From Sutterella megalosphaeroides (GTDB lineage: Bacteria; Pseudomonadota; Gammaproteobacteria; Burkholderiales; Burkholderiaceae_F), in assembly GCF_003609995.1 (NCBI RefSeq), contig NZ_AP018786.1, positions 2,180,001 through 2,244,000 of the forward strand: DNA of 64,000 bases, in the 5' to 3' direction. The notes beneath the pieces are model-generated. The model saw only the letters and a program-made list of their open reading frames with translations, was not told where the DNA came from and searched no databases. Positions 46,064 through 54,662 of this stretch are shown here, piece by piece; the first letter of the stretch is position 1, and the number at the start of each line of letters is the position of its first letter. The position numbers were made by a program, and so were the translations under genes.

Positions 46064-46684
46064 ATGGAAAAATTCACGACGCTCACCGCCGTTGCCGCGC
46101 CGCTCGCCCGCGCGAACGTCGACACCGACCAGATCATCCCGAAGCAGTTTCTCCTTGCGGTCGACCGCAAGGGTTTCGGCAAGCACCTCTTTCACAACGA
46201 CCGCTGGCTCGACGCGGAAGAGACGCGGGAGAATCCCGAGTTCGTGCTCAACCGCGAGCCCTTCCGTCACGCGCAAATCCTCGTCGCCCGGGAAAATTTC
46301 GGGAGCGGCTCCTCGCGCGAACACGCCCCGTGGGCACTTCTCGACTTCGGGCTGCGCGCGATCATCGCGCCCTCCTTTGCGGACATCTTCCGCAACAACG
46401 CCTTGGGGAACGGCCTCCTCACCGTGACGCTTCCCGAAGCGGTCGTGGAGAAGATGTTGACCGAACTCGATCGCGCTCTGGGCACGCCCGTGACGATCGA
46501 CCTCGAACGCGAGACGGTTGAATTCAAGGGCGAAACCTTCCCCTTTTCGATCGACCCCTTCCGTCGGTCGATGCTCTTGAAGGGGCTCGACGCGATCGAC
46601 CTGACGCTTGAAGCCTCAAGTGCGATCGACGACTACGAAACCCGCGCTCCGGCCTGGGTGCGACTCGACGGGGCGAAGCGCTGA
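46064..46684 (+). CDS. leuD: 3-isopropylmalate dehydratase, small subunit
   Basis: 206 residues. ANVDTDQIIPKQFLLAVDRKGFGKHLF and ARENFGSGSSREHAPWALLDFGLRAIIAPSFADIFRNNALGNGLL are the swivelling-domain motifs of LeuD. Last gene of the operon; a 13-base perfect terminator stem begins 81 bases after the stop. Confidence 0.97.
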   Translation: MEKFTTLTAVAAPLARANVDTDQIIPKQFLLAVDRKGFGKHLFHNDRWLDAEETRENPEFVLNREPFRHAQILVARENFGSGSSREHAPWALLDFGLRAIIAPSFADIFRNNALGNGLLTVTLPEAVVEKMLTELDRALGTPVTIDLERETVEFKGETFPFSIDPFRRSMLLKGLDAIDLTLEASSAIDDYETRAPAWVRLDGAKR

Positions 46685-46764
46685 ATGCGCCGAAGGGGCT
46701 CAAGGAGCTGAAGGCGCTGAAGGCAACTTTCGGCTCCGCAGAAGTTCACGATGCCTCGAAAACG

Positions 46765-46813
46765 AACGGACCGTCCGACGGGCTCCCGCGAGCCTCCGGA
46801 CGGTCCGTTTTCT
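46765..46813. terminator. Terminator after leuABCD
   Basis: AACGGACCGTCCG (46765-46777) pairs perfectly with CGGACGGTCCGTT (46797-46809), followed by TTTCTTT on the plus strand. On the minus strand it is followed by CGTTTTCG, so it may also end the convergent flavoprotein transcript. Confidence 0.85.
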
Positions 46814-46876
46814 TTGCGCGGGTTTCAATCGCGTTTCAGTCGGACTTCAGTCGAGCTGCAGTCGAACTCCAAGCAC

Positions 46877-48679
46877 TCACTTGAGGTCCTTCACGGCGGT
46901 TTCCGCCGCAACGACGCCCGAGACGATGGCCCAGGAGTTCATCATGGCCGTCATGGAGTCCGCGCCGTTCGCGCCCCCGACAACGCACCCCGCACCGTAA
47001 AGACCGGGAATGACCTTGCCGGCGGTGTCGAGAATATGAAGACCCGCATCGGCCTTGAGGCCCCCGAGCGTCGTCTGGTAGCGCACCTTCTGCTCGACGA
47101 TGTGGTAAGGCCCAACGCCAAGCCCGCCCGAGAGCTTGCGGTTGAAGTCCGTGTCCTTGCCCGCTTTGACCATCGCGTTCCAATGCGCGACCGTCTCCGT
47201 GAGCCCCTTGGGATCGATCCCCATGGTGCGCGCCGCTTCTTCGAGCGAATCCGAGACCGCCATCACGGGGCGTCCGTTGTTGACGATCTTCGTCCACCCG
47301 TCAAGCGCCGCGGCGTCGGGAACGAGCTTGTCTTCCAGAGACTTTGCGACGTACTTTTCCCAGGCGGCCTTGTCCATCACGATGTAGGCAATGGAATCGG
47401 GCTGCGCGACGGTCGCATCCGTCAGGACGCCGAGCCCCGCGTTTTCATCGACGAAGCGCTTGCCGAGGTTGTTGACGTAGATGGCGCCCGACGCCTTCAT
47501 GGTGTCGGTGGAGGAAGCCGTAGCGGCCAAACCGTGATGCGGACGGGTTTCTACGCCCTGCGGGTACATCTTGACGAGGTCGAGGTTGATCGTTCCCGCA
47601 TTCAAGGCACGCGCCATCTTGAGGCCGTCGCCCGTTTCGCCGTCAACGCCGTAAAAGAGGTAGTTCTTCATCGAGGGCGGCAACATCGTTTGGTCCGCCC
47701 CGAATCCGCCCGAAGCGAGAATGACCGCTTTCGACGTGAGCTCGACCGTATTGCCCGAGGCGTCCGTCGCCTTCACGCCGACCACGCGCCCGTTCGCGTC
47801 CGTGATGAAGGACTGCGCGCGGGTTTCAAGCAGGAGTTTCCCGCCCATGCCGAGGAACTTTTCCCGCATGAGGTTGAGGTAGTTGACGGAGCGCCCCGTC
47901 ACGCCGAGCTGGCGGTTCGCGGAATGATCGGGGTACTGCGTTGCGGCGGGCCCGTACGGGATCTTGAGGTCGTCGATCAGCCAGTCGACGACCCCCCCGA
48001 CGCGCTCCGTCACCATCCGAACGAGCACCGGGTCGTTTTTGTGCTTCCCGACGCGGAAGATGTCTTCGGCCGCAAGTTCGGGACTGTCCTTCGTTTCCTT
48101 CATCACCTCGCGCTGGTAGCGCGAGCCCGTCGCGATCAGGGTCCCCGCATTGAGGACCGTGGCGCCCCCGATCGTCGGCATCTTCTCGATGAGGATCACG
48201 GACTTGCCCAGAGTTTCCGCGCGCACGGCGGCGGAAATGCCGGATCCGCCCGCACCGACCACGACGATGTCGGCGTTCTCTTTGATCGTCTTCGCGGCCG
48301 CTTTCTTCCCGACCTTCTTCACCGCAAAGAGCGCCGGATCGCCGCCCGCTTTGCGAATCGCATCGGCGACGGCCGCTTTGATCCCGTCGCTTGTCATCGT
48401 CGCGCCCGTCACGGCGTCGACCGCCGCCGACTGCTCCGCGACGATGGCGGCGGGAACCCGCGCGAGGGCCGCGTCCGAAATGCCCGCCGTTTCACCGTGC
48501 CGAACGACGTTGACCGTTGCGAGCTTCCCTGCCTTCACCGTCAATTCGACGGCGATTTCGCCGTTGCGACCCGAACCCGTCCCCGTGTACGTGCCGTCCT
48601 TCAGGGTGGGAGTAGCGGCAGCCAGACTTCCCGAAAAGAGCGCGGCAACGGCAAGCGCCGCCATGGTTTTCGCAATCAT
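46877..48679 (-). CDS. FMN-binding/FAD-dependent reductase, fumarate-reductase family with altered active site
   Basis: 600 residues from the ATG at 48679 (the frame is open further upstream). Sec signal to about LAAA-TP. Residues 24-110 form an FMN_bind domain with TGATMTS (residues 91-97), the site where ApbE-type enzymes attach FMN to Thr. The FAD domain starts at VVGAGGSGISAA (141). The layout resembles Shewanella UrdA. However, where soluble fumarate reductases have the proton-donating Arg (ExTTR), this protein has ENAGL (Leu416); HTMGG is YQTTLGG (Thr537); HGxNRLG is NGADSM. The substrate is thus probably not a typical fumarate-like acid. It lies downstream of the phosphate transporter gene on the same strand. 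Confidence 0.88.
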   Translation of the reverse strand: MIAKTMAALAVAALFSGSLAAATPTLKDGTYTGTGSGRNGEIAVELTVKAGKLATVNVVRHGETAGISDAALARVPAAIVAEQSAAVDAVTGATMTSDGIKAAVADAIRKAGGDPALFAVKKVGKKAAAKTIKENADIVVVGAGGSGISAAVRAETLGKSVILIEKMPTIGGATVLNAGTLIATGSRYQREVMKETKDSPELAAEDIFRVGKHKNDPVLVRMVTERVGGVVDWLIDDLKIPYGPAATQYPDHSANRQLGVTGRSVNYLNLMREKFLGMGGKLLLETRAQSFITDANGRVVGVKATDASGNTVELTSKAVILASGGFGADQTMLPPSMKNYLFYGVDGETGDGLKMARALNAGTINLDLVKMYPQGVETRPHHGLAATASSTDTMKASGAIYVNNLGKRFVDENAGLGVLTDATVAQPDSIAYIVMDKAAWEKYVAKSLEDKLVPDAAALDGWTKIVNNGRPVMAVSDSLEEAARTMGIDPKGLTETVAHWNAMVKAGKDTDFNRKLSGGLGVGPYHIVEQKVRYQTTLGGLKADAGLHILDTAGKVIPGLYGAGCVVGGANGADSMTAMMNSWAIVSGVVAAETAVKDLK

Positions 48680-49023
48680 TTGAGAGCCTCCTTTGTGACT
48701 TTCCTCGTGGTTTTCCTCTCGCCTTTCTTCGGTCTCGCTCGAACGCGGCCCGTGGTCGCGGAGCCGCCGAGCGTCGAAAGGGCGCTTCGAGGAACGGAAA
48801 AAGCCGTTTCTTTGTTTCTTCGTTCGATTATGGCCCCCGGCCTTGGCGGCGCTCTCGAAGGCACTTGGCAAACGCACGGGTGCGATTTGATCGGCGGCAA
48901 GAGGAAGTCGGACGCCCCGAATGCACGAGAAGCACAAAGGGCCGTCCGGAGGTTGCCCGACAGCCCTTTGTTGGGAAAGGAGCTCCGTTGAAGCTCCTTG
49001 GTGGTTTTGTGCGGTTTTGGCGC
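48680..49023. other. Intergenic region between two minus-strand genes, no gene
   Basis: No credible coding frame. ACAAAGGGC (48934-48942) pairs with GCCCTTTGT (48963-48971), a possible terminator for the phosphate transporter, although no clear T run follows. The rest should hold the flavoprotein promoter. Confidence 0.45.
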
Positions 49024-51309
49024 TTAAGCCGAACCGCTTTCCTTGTCCGCAACCGTATTGGCGGAAGGCGCGCTCGCTTCGGGGTTCGCCCCGGAGGCGG
49101 AGGAGCTTTGCGGGCCGTTCAACTCGGCCTGCAGAAGCTTCACCATCATGTAGCGGTTGAGCATCTCACGGGTAAAGAGCAGGAACCCGAGGTAGAGCTC
49201 GCTCTTGCGGAGCGAGATCGGCTCTTCGGAAAGCTGCGTCATGAAGTCGCTCTGGGCGTCCTCAAGGCGCGTGAGCAACTTCGTGCAGCGCGAGGCGGAA
49301 AAGCGCGTGCGCAGAAGTTCCATGTCTTTGGCAAGCAGAATCACGTTGTCGAGCATCCGCCCCTTGAAGGGCGAATGGCAGTTGGCAACGTAGTTTTCCG
49401 CAACGCCGAGTTCGCCCATAAGCGCGTGACTCACTTCCTTCATGCTCGTGAAGGCGCGGTAGTAGAAGCACCGCGCGTCACGGTCGCCCGAAGAGAGCAC
49501 GGGTTCGTGGGACATGCGGTAGTACTCGCCTCGCCCCTGCGAGACGCGTTCGAAAAAGTCGACGCCGCGCGCTTTGAGTTCGCGAAGCTCGCGGATGTCT
49601 TCCCGCACGAACGCCTGGAGCGACTTCGAGAAGAGTTCGAGCGTCTCGTCGAGGTTCTCGTCGATCGACTGCGTGAGAAGTTCGCGCACGCTCGTACGGT
49701 CCCCGCGGTCGGTGACCTGAGCGACGGCTTCGAGGCGCTCTTCTTCGGCGGAAGGGAGAAGATTCGAGCGGATGATGATGCAAAGCGCGATCACCATCCC
49801 GGCAATCATCGCCCAGTGGCCGAGCCAGAGGAAAAGGGCCGAGACGATCGCGCAGGCGGCCGCCGCCGTAAAGGCCGTGAGGAACCAGCCGCTCACGACG
49901 GTGAGCACGCCCGAGACGCGGTAGACCGCGCTTTCACGGTCCCAGGCGCGGTCTGCAAGCGACGAGCCCATCGCGACCATGAAGGTGACATACGTGGTTG
50001 AGAGCGGCAATTTGAGGCTCGTAGCCGACGCAATGAGGGTCGCAGCAAGCACGAGGTTCACCGACGCGCGCAATTCGTCGAAGGGAAGTTCGGGTTTGCC
50101 CGGTTCCGCCGCCTTAGGCACAAAGCGCGTATCGAGCGCCCGGAAAAGCGACGCGGGCAGGATCTGATGGATGAGTTCGTTCGTGTGCAGAGCTCCCCGC
50201 ACGACGAGACGCGCGGGGAGCGAAGATCCGAACTGCTCTTTGCCGCCGCGCGACGAGGAGGAAAGGTTCACGGACGTGCGGATCACGCGGTGGGCTTTCT
50301 TCGAAAACCAGAGCGTGAAGCACATCACGAGGCCCGACAGGGCGAGAAGCACGGTGGGCGTCTTTTCGACGTTGCGAAGCGCCCCCATCGTAAAGGTCGC
50401 GGGGTCGACGGGACCCGCGGCGGAGGCTTCGCGGTAGATGTTGAAGCTGTCGAGCGCCGCGATCGGCACGCCCACGAAGTTGACGAGGTCGTTCCCGGCG
50501 AAGGCAAAGGCGAGCGCGAACGTGCCCGAAAGGATGACGACGGGGAAGATGTTGGCTTTCTTCCAGAGAATGGCCGCCTGGAAAAGGCCCGAGAAGAAGA
50601 GGAAGGTGACGCCGAGGATGAGACCCGAATTTTCGTTCATCCACGCGAGCCACTCGGGGCGCATGAAGGAGGCGCCCTTGGCACCCTTCATGATGAGGAA
50701 GTAGAGAATCGCGGAGAGACAGAGACCGCCGAAGATGCCGCCCGCGCGGCGATAGACGGTTTCGTAACGGAAGGAAAAGACGATGCGGGTGAGGTATTGA
50801 ATGACAAAGCCCGAGATGAAGGCAACCACGACCGAGACGAGGATCCCGAGGATCATGACGAGGGCTTTGCCGGAGTTGATGTAGAGCCCCAGATCCGTGA
50901 TCGGCGCCCCCTGAGACCAGACCTTCCAACAGGCAAGCGCTCCGGCGCCGCCCAGAAGTTCAAAGAGAATCGAAACGGTGGTCGACGTGGGAAGGCCGAG
51001 GGAGTTGAAGGTGTTCAATAGGAGCACGTCGGTCACCACCACCGCGACGAACACCACCATGACATCGTTGAACGTGAGGTGCTCCGGAACGAAGACGCCC
51101 GTCTTCGCGATTTCCATCATGCCCGAGGAGAAGGTGGCGCCGAGCAGCACGCCCGCACTCGCCACGGCCATGATCACCCAGAAGGGAGCGGTGCGGGAAC
51201 CGACGGCGGAGTTGAGGAAGTTGACGGCGTCGTTGCTGACGCCGACGAAAAGATCGCAACATGCGAGGAGCGCGAGCAGAGCCAGCGCCGCATAAAGGAA
51301 GAGATCCAT
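49024..51309 (-). CDS. PiT-family inorganic phosphate transporter with C-terminal PhoU-like domain
   Basis: 761 residues from the ATG at 51309. Two PiT repeats are visible: GVSNDAVNFLNSAVGSRTAPFWVIMAVASAGVLLGA with LGLPTSTTVSILFELLGGAGAL near the N-terminus, and FAGNDLVNFVGVPIAALDSF with TSLKLPLSTTYVTFMVAMGSSLADRAW later. These are the (G/A)xND and PxSTT(H/Y) motifs of sodium- or proton-coupled phosphate carriers. From about residue 500 a helical soluble region (LTQSIDENLDETLELFSKSLQAFV, ELRELKARGVDFFERV) resembles PhoU/DUF47. Ordinary PitA is about 500 residues, so the extra tail is a fusion seen in a subset of PiT proteins. Confidence 0.85.
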   Translation of the reverse strand: MDLFLYAALALLALLACCDLFVGVSNDAVNFLNSAVGSRTAPFWVIMAVASAGVLLGATFSSGMMEIAKTGVFVPEHLTFNDVMVVFVAVVVTDVLLLNTFNSLGLPTSTTVSILFELLGGAGALACWKVWSQGAPITDLGLYINSGKALVMILGILVSVVVAFISGFVIQYLTRIVFSFRYETVYRRAGGIFGGLCLSAILYFLIMKGAKGASFMRPEWLAWMNENSGLILGVTFLFFSGLFQAAILWKKANIFPVVILSGTFALAFAFAGNDLVNFVGVPIAALDSFNIYREASAAGPVDPATFTMGALRNVEKTPTVLLALSGLVMCFTLWFSKKAHRVIRTSVNLSSSSRGGKEQFGSSLPARLVVRGALHTNELIHQILPASLFRALDTRFVPKAAEPGKPELPFDELRASVNLVLAATLIASATSLKLPLSTTYVTFMVAMGSSLADRAWDRESAVYRVSGVLTVVSGWFLTAFTAAAACAIVSALFLWLGHWAMIAGMVIALCIIIRSNLLPSAEEERLEAVAQVTDRGDRTSVRELLTQSIDENLDETLELFSKSLQAFVREDIRELRELKARGVDFFERVSQGRGEYYRMSHEPVLSSGDRDARCFYYRAFTSMKEVSHALMGELGVAENYVANCHSPFKGRMLDNVILLAKDMELLRTRFSASRCTKLLTRLEDAQSDFMTQLSEEPISLRKSELYLGFLLFTREMLNRYMMVKLLQAELNGPQSSSASGANPEASAPSANTVADKESGSA

Positions 51310-51601
51310 AGAAGAAGGGCCGTCCTCGGTTCGCTGCTCCGGGGGAAGAACGCGCGAGCACACGGCGGACGGAACGATTTCGGGTTATAGGGGCATACGA
51401 AACATCGCATTTTACCACTTGTAAGGAAAAGCGACTAGTTTCGTATTTCCTTTGTTTACAACACGTACACACTCCCGTCCCCGACACGGTAGACGTGCGG
51501 AAAATCGGCAAACGAAAAAAGCGCGCCCCCGCTTTTTCGGGCGGGGCGCGCGCTTTTCGGCGTGCGAACGAGGAAGTCCGCACGAGGGGGCGGCAAGGGC
51601 C
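51310..51601. promoter_or_regulatory. Phosphate-transporter promoter region with a spaced inverted repeat
   Basis: ATACGAAAC (51395-51403) is inversely repeated as GTTTCGTAT (51438-51446), 34 bases apart, about 90-140 bases upstream of the transporter start. Between them, on the minus strand, lies GGTAAAATG, which could contain a -10 box (TAAAAT). A pair of regulator sites around the promoter is plausible. The MFS terminator occupies the right end. Confidence 0.4.
51515..51557 (-). terminator. Terminator after the MFS exporter gene
   Basis: AAAGCGCGCCCC at the left pairs with GGGGCGCGCGCTTT at the right (one bulged base) around a CGCTTTTTCGGGC loop. On the minus strand it is followed by TTTTTTCG. 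Confidence 0.75.
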
Positions 51602-52825
51602 TCAACCGAGGTTGGCTTCGGTCCCCTTCGTCGAGGTTTCTTCCTTCGGACGACGCAGATAGAGGAAGACGACGAGCGGCAGCAGCACGAAGCCCGAGAA
51701 GAAGACCACGAACTTGATCCCGAACCACATCGCGAGCGCCCCGCCCAGAATCGGGCCGATGACGCTTCCCACCTGCTGCGCCGCGTAGGAGAGACCGAAA
51801 ATGCGGCCGCGGTCTTCGGGGTTCGTGCTGTTCGTGAGCACCGCGTTGATGGCGGGGAAAATGCCCGCGAAGGTAAGCCCCCCGATGAAGCGCCAGATCC
51901 CGAAGGGAACGAGCGTGTCGGGAATCGACTGGATCATCCCGAAAACGGCCGTACCGAGGAGCGCCGTGTAGAGCGCGGGGCGGAACCCCCAACGCTGCCC
52001 GATCACGCCCCAGACGGGCGAGGCGATCACGCCCGAGACGCCCACGATCGAGAAAAGCAAACCCGTCACGAAGACGATGCGGTCCATGCTCCCCTGGAGT
52101 TCCCCGACGTAAAGGGGCATCACGGGCTGCTGCAGAAGGATCGTGAGCTGCACGATCCCCGCGCAAAGAAGCATGCGCTGCACGACCGGAATCTTGAGAA
52201 GGTTCGTCTTTTCCTTCGATTCGGTTTCTTTCTTTTCCTGGGGCTTCCTCTTCGGCTCCTTAATGAAGAAGATCAAAAGGAGCGTGATCACGAAGAGCGC
52301 TGCGCCGCCCAAGAAAAAGGTCGTACGCATGTCGAAGGCTTCGGCGAGAAGGCCGCCTGCGAGCGGCCCCAAGACGCCGCCTGCCGTCATCGCGCCCTGC
52401 ATGGTGCCCATGCAGATCCCGACTTTGTCGCGCGGGGCGTTGCTCGCCATGATCGCAAGGCACGCGGGCCAGAGACCCGCCGCAAAACCCTGGAAGCACC
52501 GCATCGCTAGGAGCTGCCACGGGTCCTGCACGATCCCGCCCAAGGCGTAGCTGATCGCAAGAAGCACCGCGGCGCGCACGGCCATCAGTTTGCGCGACTT
52601 CTTGTCCGCCATCGCGCCCCAGATCGGGGCCATGATGCCTGAAATCAGGAAGGAGGCGGAAAAGATCACGCCCGACCAAATATTGACGTCGGCCTGAGCG
52701 ACGCCGAGCTCCTGCATGAGGTACATCGGAAGGAAGGGAATGAGCATCGTGTAGCTCACCGACATGAGAATCGAGCTGAGCGACAGGATGACGAGCACGG
52801 CCTTCCAGGACTGTTGAGAATTCAC
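51602..52825 (-). CDS. MFS exporter, MdtG-like
   Basis: 407 residues from a GTG at 52825 with GGGAG upstream. About twelve hydrophobic helices are split by a charged central loop (KEPKRKPQEKKETESKEK). Motif A after helix 2 is WGAMADKKSRKLM. The opening (SSILMSVSYTMLIPFLPMYLMQELGV, NIWSGVIFSASFLISGIMAPIWG) and length closely follow E. coli MdtG, a multidrug exporter with 408 residues. Substrate is unknown. It is a single-gene unit. Confidence 0.88.
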   Translation of the reverse strand: MNSQQSWKAVLVILSLSSILMSVSYTMLIPFLPMYLMQELGVAQADVNIWSGVIFSASFLISGIMAPIWGAMADKKSRKLMAVRAAVLLAISYALGGIVQDPWQLLAMRCFQGFAAGLWPACLAIMASNAPRDKVGICMGTMQGAMTAGGVLGPLAGGLLAEAFDMRTTFFLGGAALFVITLLLIFFIKEPKRKPQEKKETESKEKTNLLKIPVVQRMLLCAGIVQLTILLQQPVMPLYVGELQGSMDRIVFVTGLLFSIVGVSGVIASPVWGVIGQRWGFRPALYTALLGTAVFGMIQSIPDTLVPFGIWRFIGGLTFAGIFPAINAVLTNSTNPEDRGRIFGLSYAAQQVGSVIGPILGGALAMWFGIKFVVFFSGFVLLPLVVFLYLRRPKEETSTKGTEANLG

Positions 52826-53235
52826 GGACGGGACTCCCTCAAAGAGGTCGTCAGGGCGCTCCGGGGGATGAGGGGGCGGCGGTGACGGCCAAAGCCCGCG
52901 GACCGGTTCGACCGGACGCAGGCCACTGTGGTTTTTTATGAAACAAGGTGTTGAACGCTTCAATGATACGCCCGAAGACGGCCCCGTCCGCGTATTCGCA
53001 CGTTGCACGAAAGCAACCCAACCCCCTGCGAACGGTCGGAATCACCCCGAAAGAGGCCGCTTTTGCGTCTTTTTCCAATAAAGCCCCGCACGCATCTTTC
53101 GCCTTCCGTCGCCATCTCGCGCGTAAAGCTACACATTTCGGAGGATCTCAACAAATTCCGAAAACCGTCCGTAATAATCGAACAAACAAGCGGGAATACC
53201 CTTATCAATAACAATTAGTTACATAATGCGTAAAA
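52826..53235. other. Intergenic region left of the structured-RNA candidate, no gene
   Basis: No credible coding frame. The MFS promoter should lie at the left; the stretch 53150-53235 is AT-rich (AATAACAATTAGTTACATAATG). Confidence 0.4.
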
Positions 53236-53540
53236 GAACGGGGAGTGGTCGACACTCCCCGAAGCGATGTGCGGCGTGCGTTCCGAGGGGTCGCGCGCGA
53301 TGCGTCGAACGCCCTTCAAAGCACGACGGTTCCGCTGCCGCAACCGTGCGAGGCGCGCGGTCCCCGGCCTTCTGACAACTGCATCCCCCGATGCAAGGCC
53401 GACGCGCCTCTTTCGACGAACCCGTGTTCGTTCGTCGACTTGCGTATGCCCCTTCGTCCTCGACGAAGGCAACGCCCGAAGGCGTCGCGGTACTTTCCGC
53501 GTGCGTTGCGCCGGGCGTGCTTCCCGACGCGCCGCATTGA
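53236..53540 (-). ncRNA. Candidate structured noncoding RNA of unknown family
   Basis: About 300 bases with no credible protein but many perfect hairpins. A long composite one pairs 53350-53357 with 53403-53410, 53366-53371 with 53395-53400, and 53381-53385 with 53390-53394. Others are CCTTCGTC/GACGAAGG (53451-53469), CGACGAA/TTCGTCG (53414-53437) and GCaACGCC/GGCGTcGC (53469-53488). The minus-strand end is an intrinsic terminator (53239-53261 then TTCTTTTA), and a TAAAAT box lies at 53546-53551 on the minus strand, which sets the strand and ends. It lacks the conserved sequences of tmRNA, RNase P and SRP RNA; 6S RNA was not supported but cannot be excluded. Confidence 0.4.
53239..53261 (-). 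terminator. Intrinsic terminator of the structured-RNA candidate
   Basis: CGGGGAGTG (53239-53247) pairs perfectly with CACTCCCCG (53253-53261) around a five-base loop. On the minus strand it is followed by TTCTTTTA. No protein gene on this strand ends here. Confidence 0.7.
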
Positions 53541-53718
53541 GGGTCATTTTACGCCATCCCGTCGTTTTATCTAGTCCTTTCGGAGGGTGGCAGGACGAAA
53601 AATATCCCTTTCGGGTTATATCGGTTTCCCGCGGGGGCGGTGTTCGCCGAGTTCCCCCTCTTTGCACCCTCTTCACGCACCCGTCACTTCGTGCGCTCTT
53701 CGCGGGCTCTTTACGCGC

Positions 53719-54315
53719 TCAATGCAGGGCGACGGGACGGGGAAAGAGCTGATCGACGAGGTCGCGCACGATCCGTTCGGGGTCCCCGAAGGGGCCGGGC
53801 GTCAAGGCGTTGCCGGCCTCGGCCGTGTCGCACTTCCAGGCCGCGCGTTTGGCTTCGCCCGTGAGGGCGTCGCGAAAGTCCAGGGTGAGCTTCTCGGGTA
53901 GCTCGCTGAAGCCCTTCGACGAAACGGCCGAAATCGTCACGGTCGTGCGGCACTGATGCGCTTCGGGGGAAGCCCCCCGATCGAGAAGTCGAACGCGAAA
54001 GCCCCGGTCGTCGAGCGCTCCGCGAACGGCCAAATCCAAGGACGGCGAATAGCCTTCGCCCGGGATCAGGCAGGCTTCCATGCCCGCTTCGGGGAAGTTC
54101 GCCAAGCGCGTGACGCGCTCGGCCGCGTCGGGGCCGCTCGGCTCGTCGCCGAACCAGGCACACCCCGAGACCGACCCCGCGAGCGCCAACGCGAGCGCCA
54201 ACGTGAGCGCGCAAGGGCCGAGCGTGCGGCGGCGGTTACGCCCCCGAACGCTTTCGGGGACGTGCGACGACGGGGTTCGAAGCAGGGGAAACGAATTCGG
54301 ACGGGATGACGGCAT
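53719..54315 (-). CDS. Putative lipoprotein of unknown function
   Basis: 198 residues from the ATG at 54315. A long basic N-terminus leads to a hydrophobic core (CALTLALALALAGSVSGC) with a lipobox (VSGC), so the mature part starts at Cys59. The mature domain contains MEACLIPGEGYSPSLDLAVRGALDDRGFRVRLLDRG and CRTTVTISAVSSKGFSELPEKLTLDFRDALTGEAKR, an alternating strand/helix pattern like small outer-membrane lipoproteins that measure envelope or secretion status. I do not recognise the family. Confidence 0.75.
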   Translation of the reverse strand: MPSSRPNSFPLLRTPSSHVPESVRGRNRRRTLGPCALTLALALALAGSVSGCAWFGDEPSGPDAAERVTRLANFPEAGMEACLIPGEGYSPSLDLAVRGALDDRGFRVRLLDRGASPEAHQCRTTVTISAVSSKGFSELPEKLTLDFRDALTGEAKRAAWKCDTAEAGNALTPGPFGDPERIVRDLVDQLFPRPVALH

Positions 54316-54662
54316 TCTCAAAAATCTCCGCTCGAGTCGGGCGCGCTTCTTCAAAAAAACGCGCTCGGAATTTATTAAGGTTAGCGCAATCGCGCGCGGA
54401 GGGCGGTCGGCTTTCGTACGAACGGAGGGGAAAAGAAGAGAGGGCGGTCGAAAACGCGTCGGGACGATCATTGAGCGCCCTTCCCGAAAAACCGTCCGAC
54501 GGCGTTTCTCTTCCTTGCAACAGTCTGCAAACGCGCGAAAACACGCCGGCATCCTTCCTCTACAATGTGCGAATTTCGCGAGCCTTCCGGGCGCGACCAA
54601 CACCTACGCCCGCCGCCCTCGCCCTTTCCCTTTACCTCCACACCGTCAAGCCCAGCCCCACC

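Noticed and set aside
53236-53540. tmRNA, RNase P RNA or SRP RNA at the structured locus
   Set aside because: None of the conserved sequences (tmRNA tag and CCA end, RNase P AAAGUCC and ACAGAA elements, SRP GGAAG tetraloop region) could be found on either strand.
53215-53676. Minus-strand open frame over the structured-RNA candidate
   Set aside because: Highly basic, low-complexity product. The many exact hairpins explain the sequence better than a protein.
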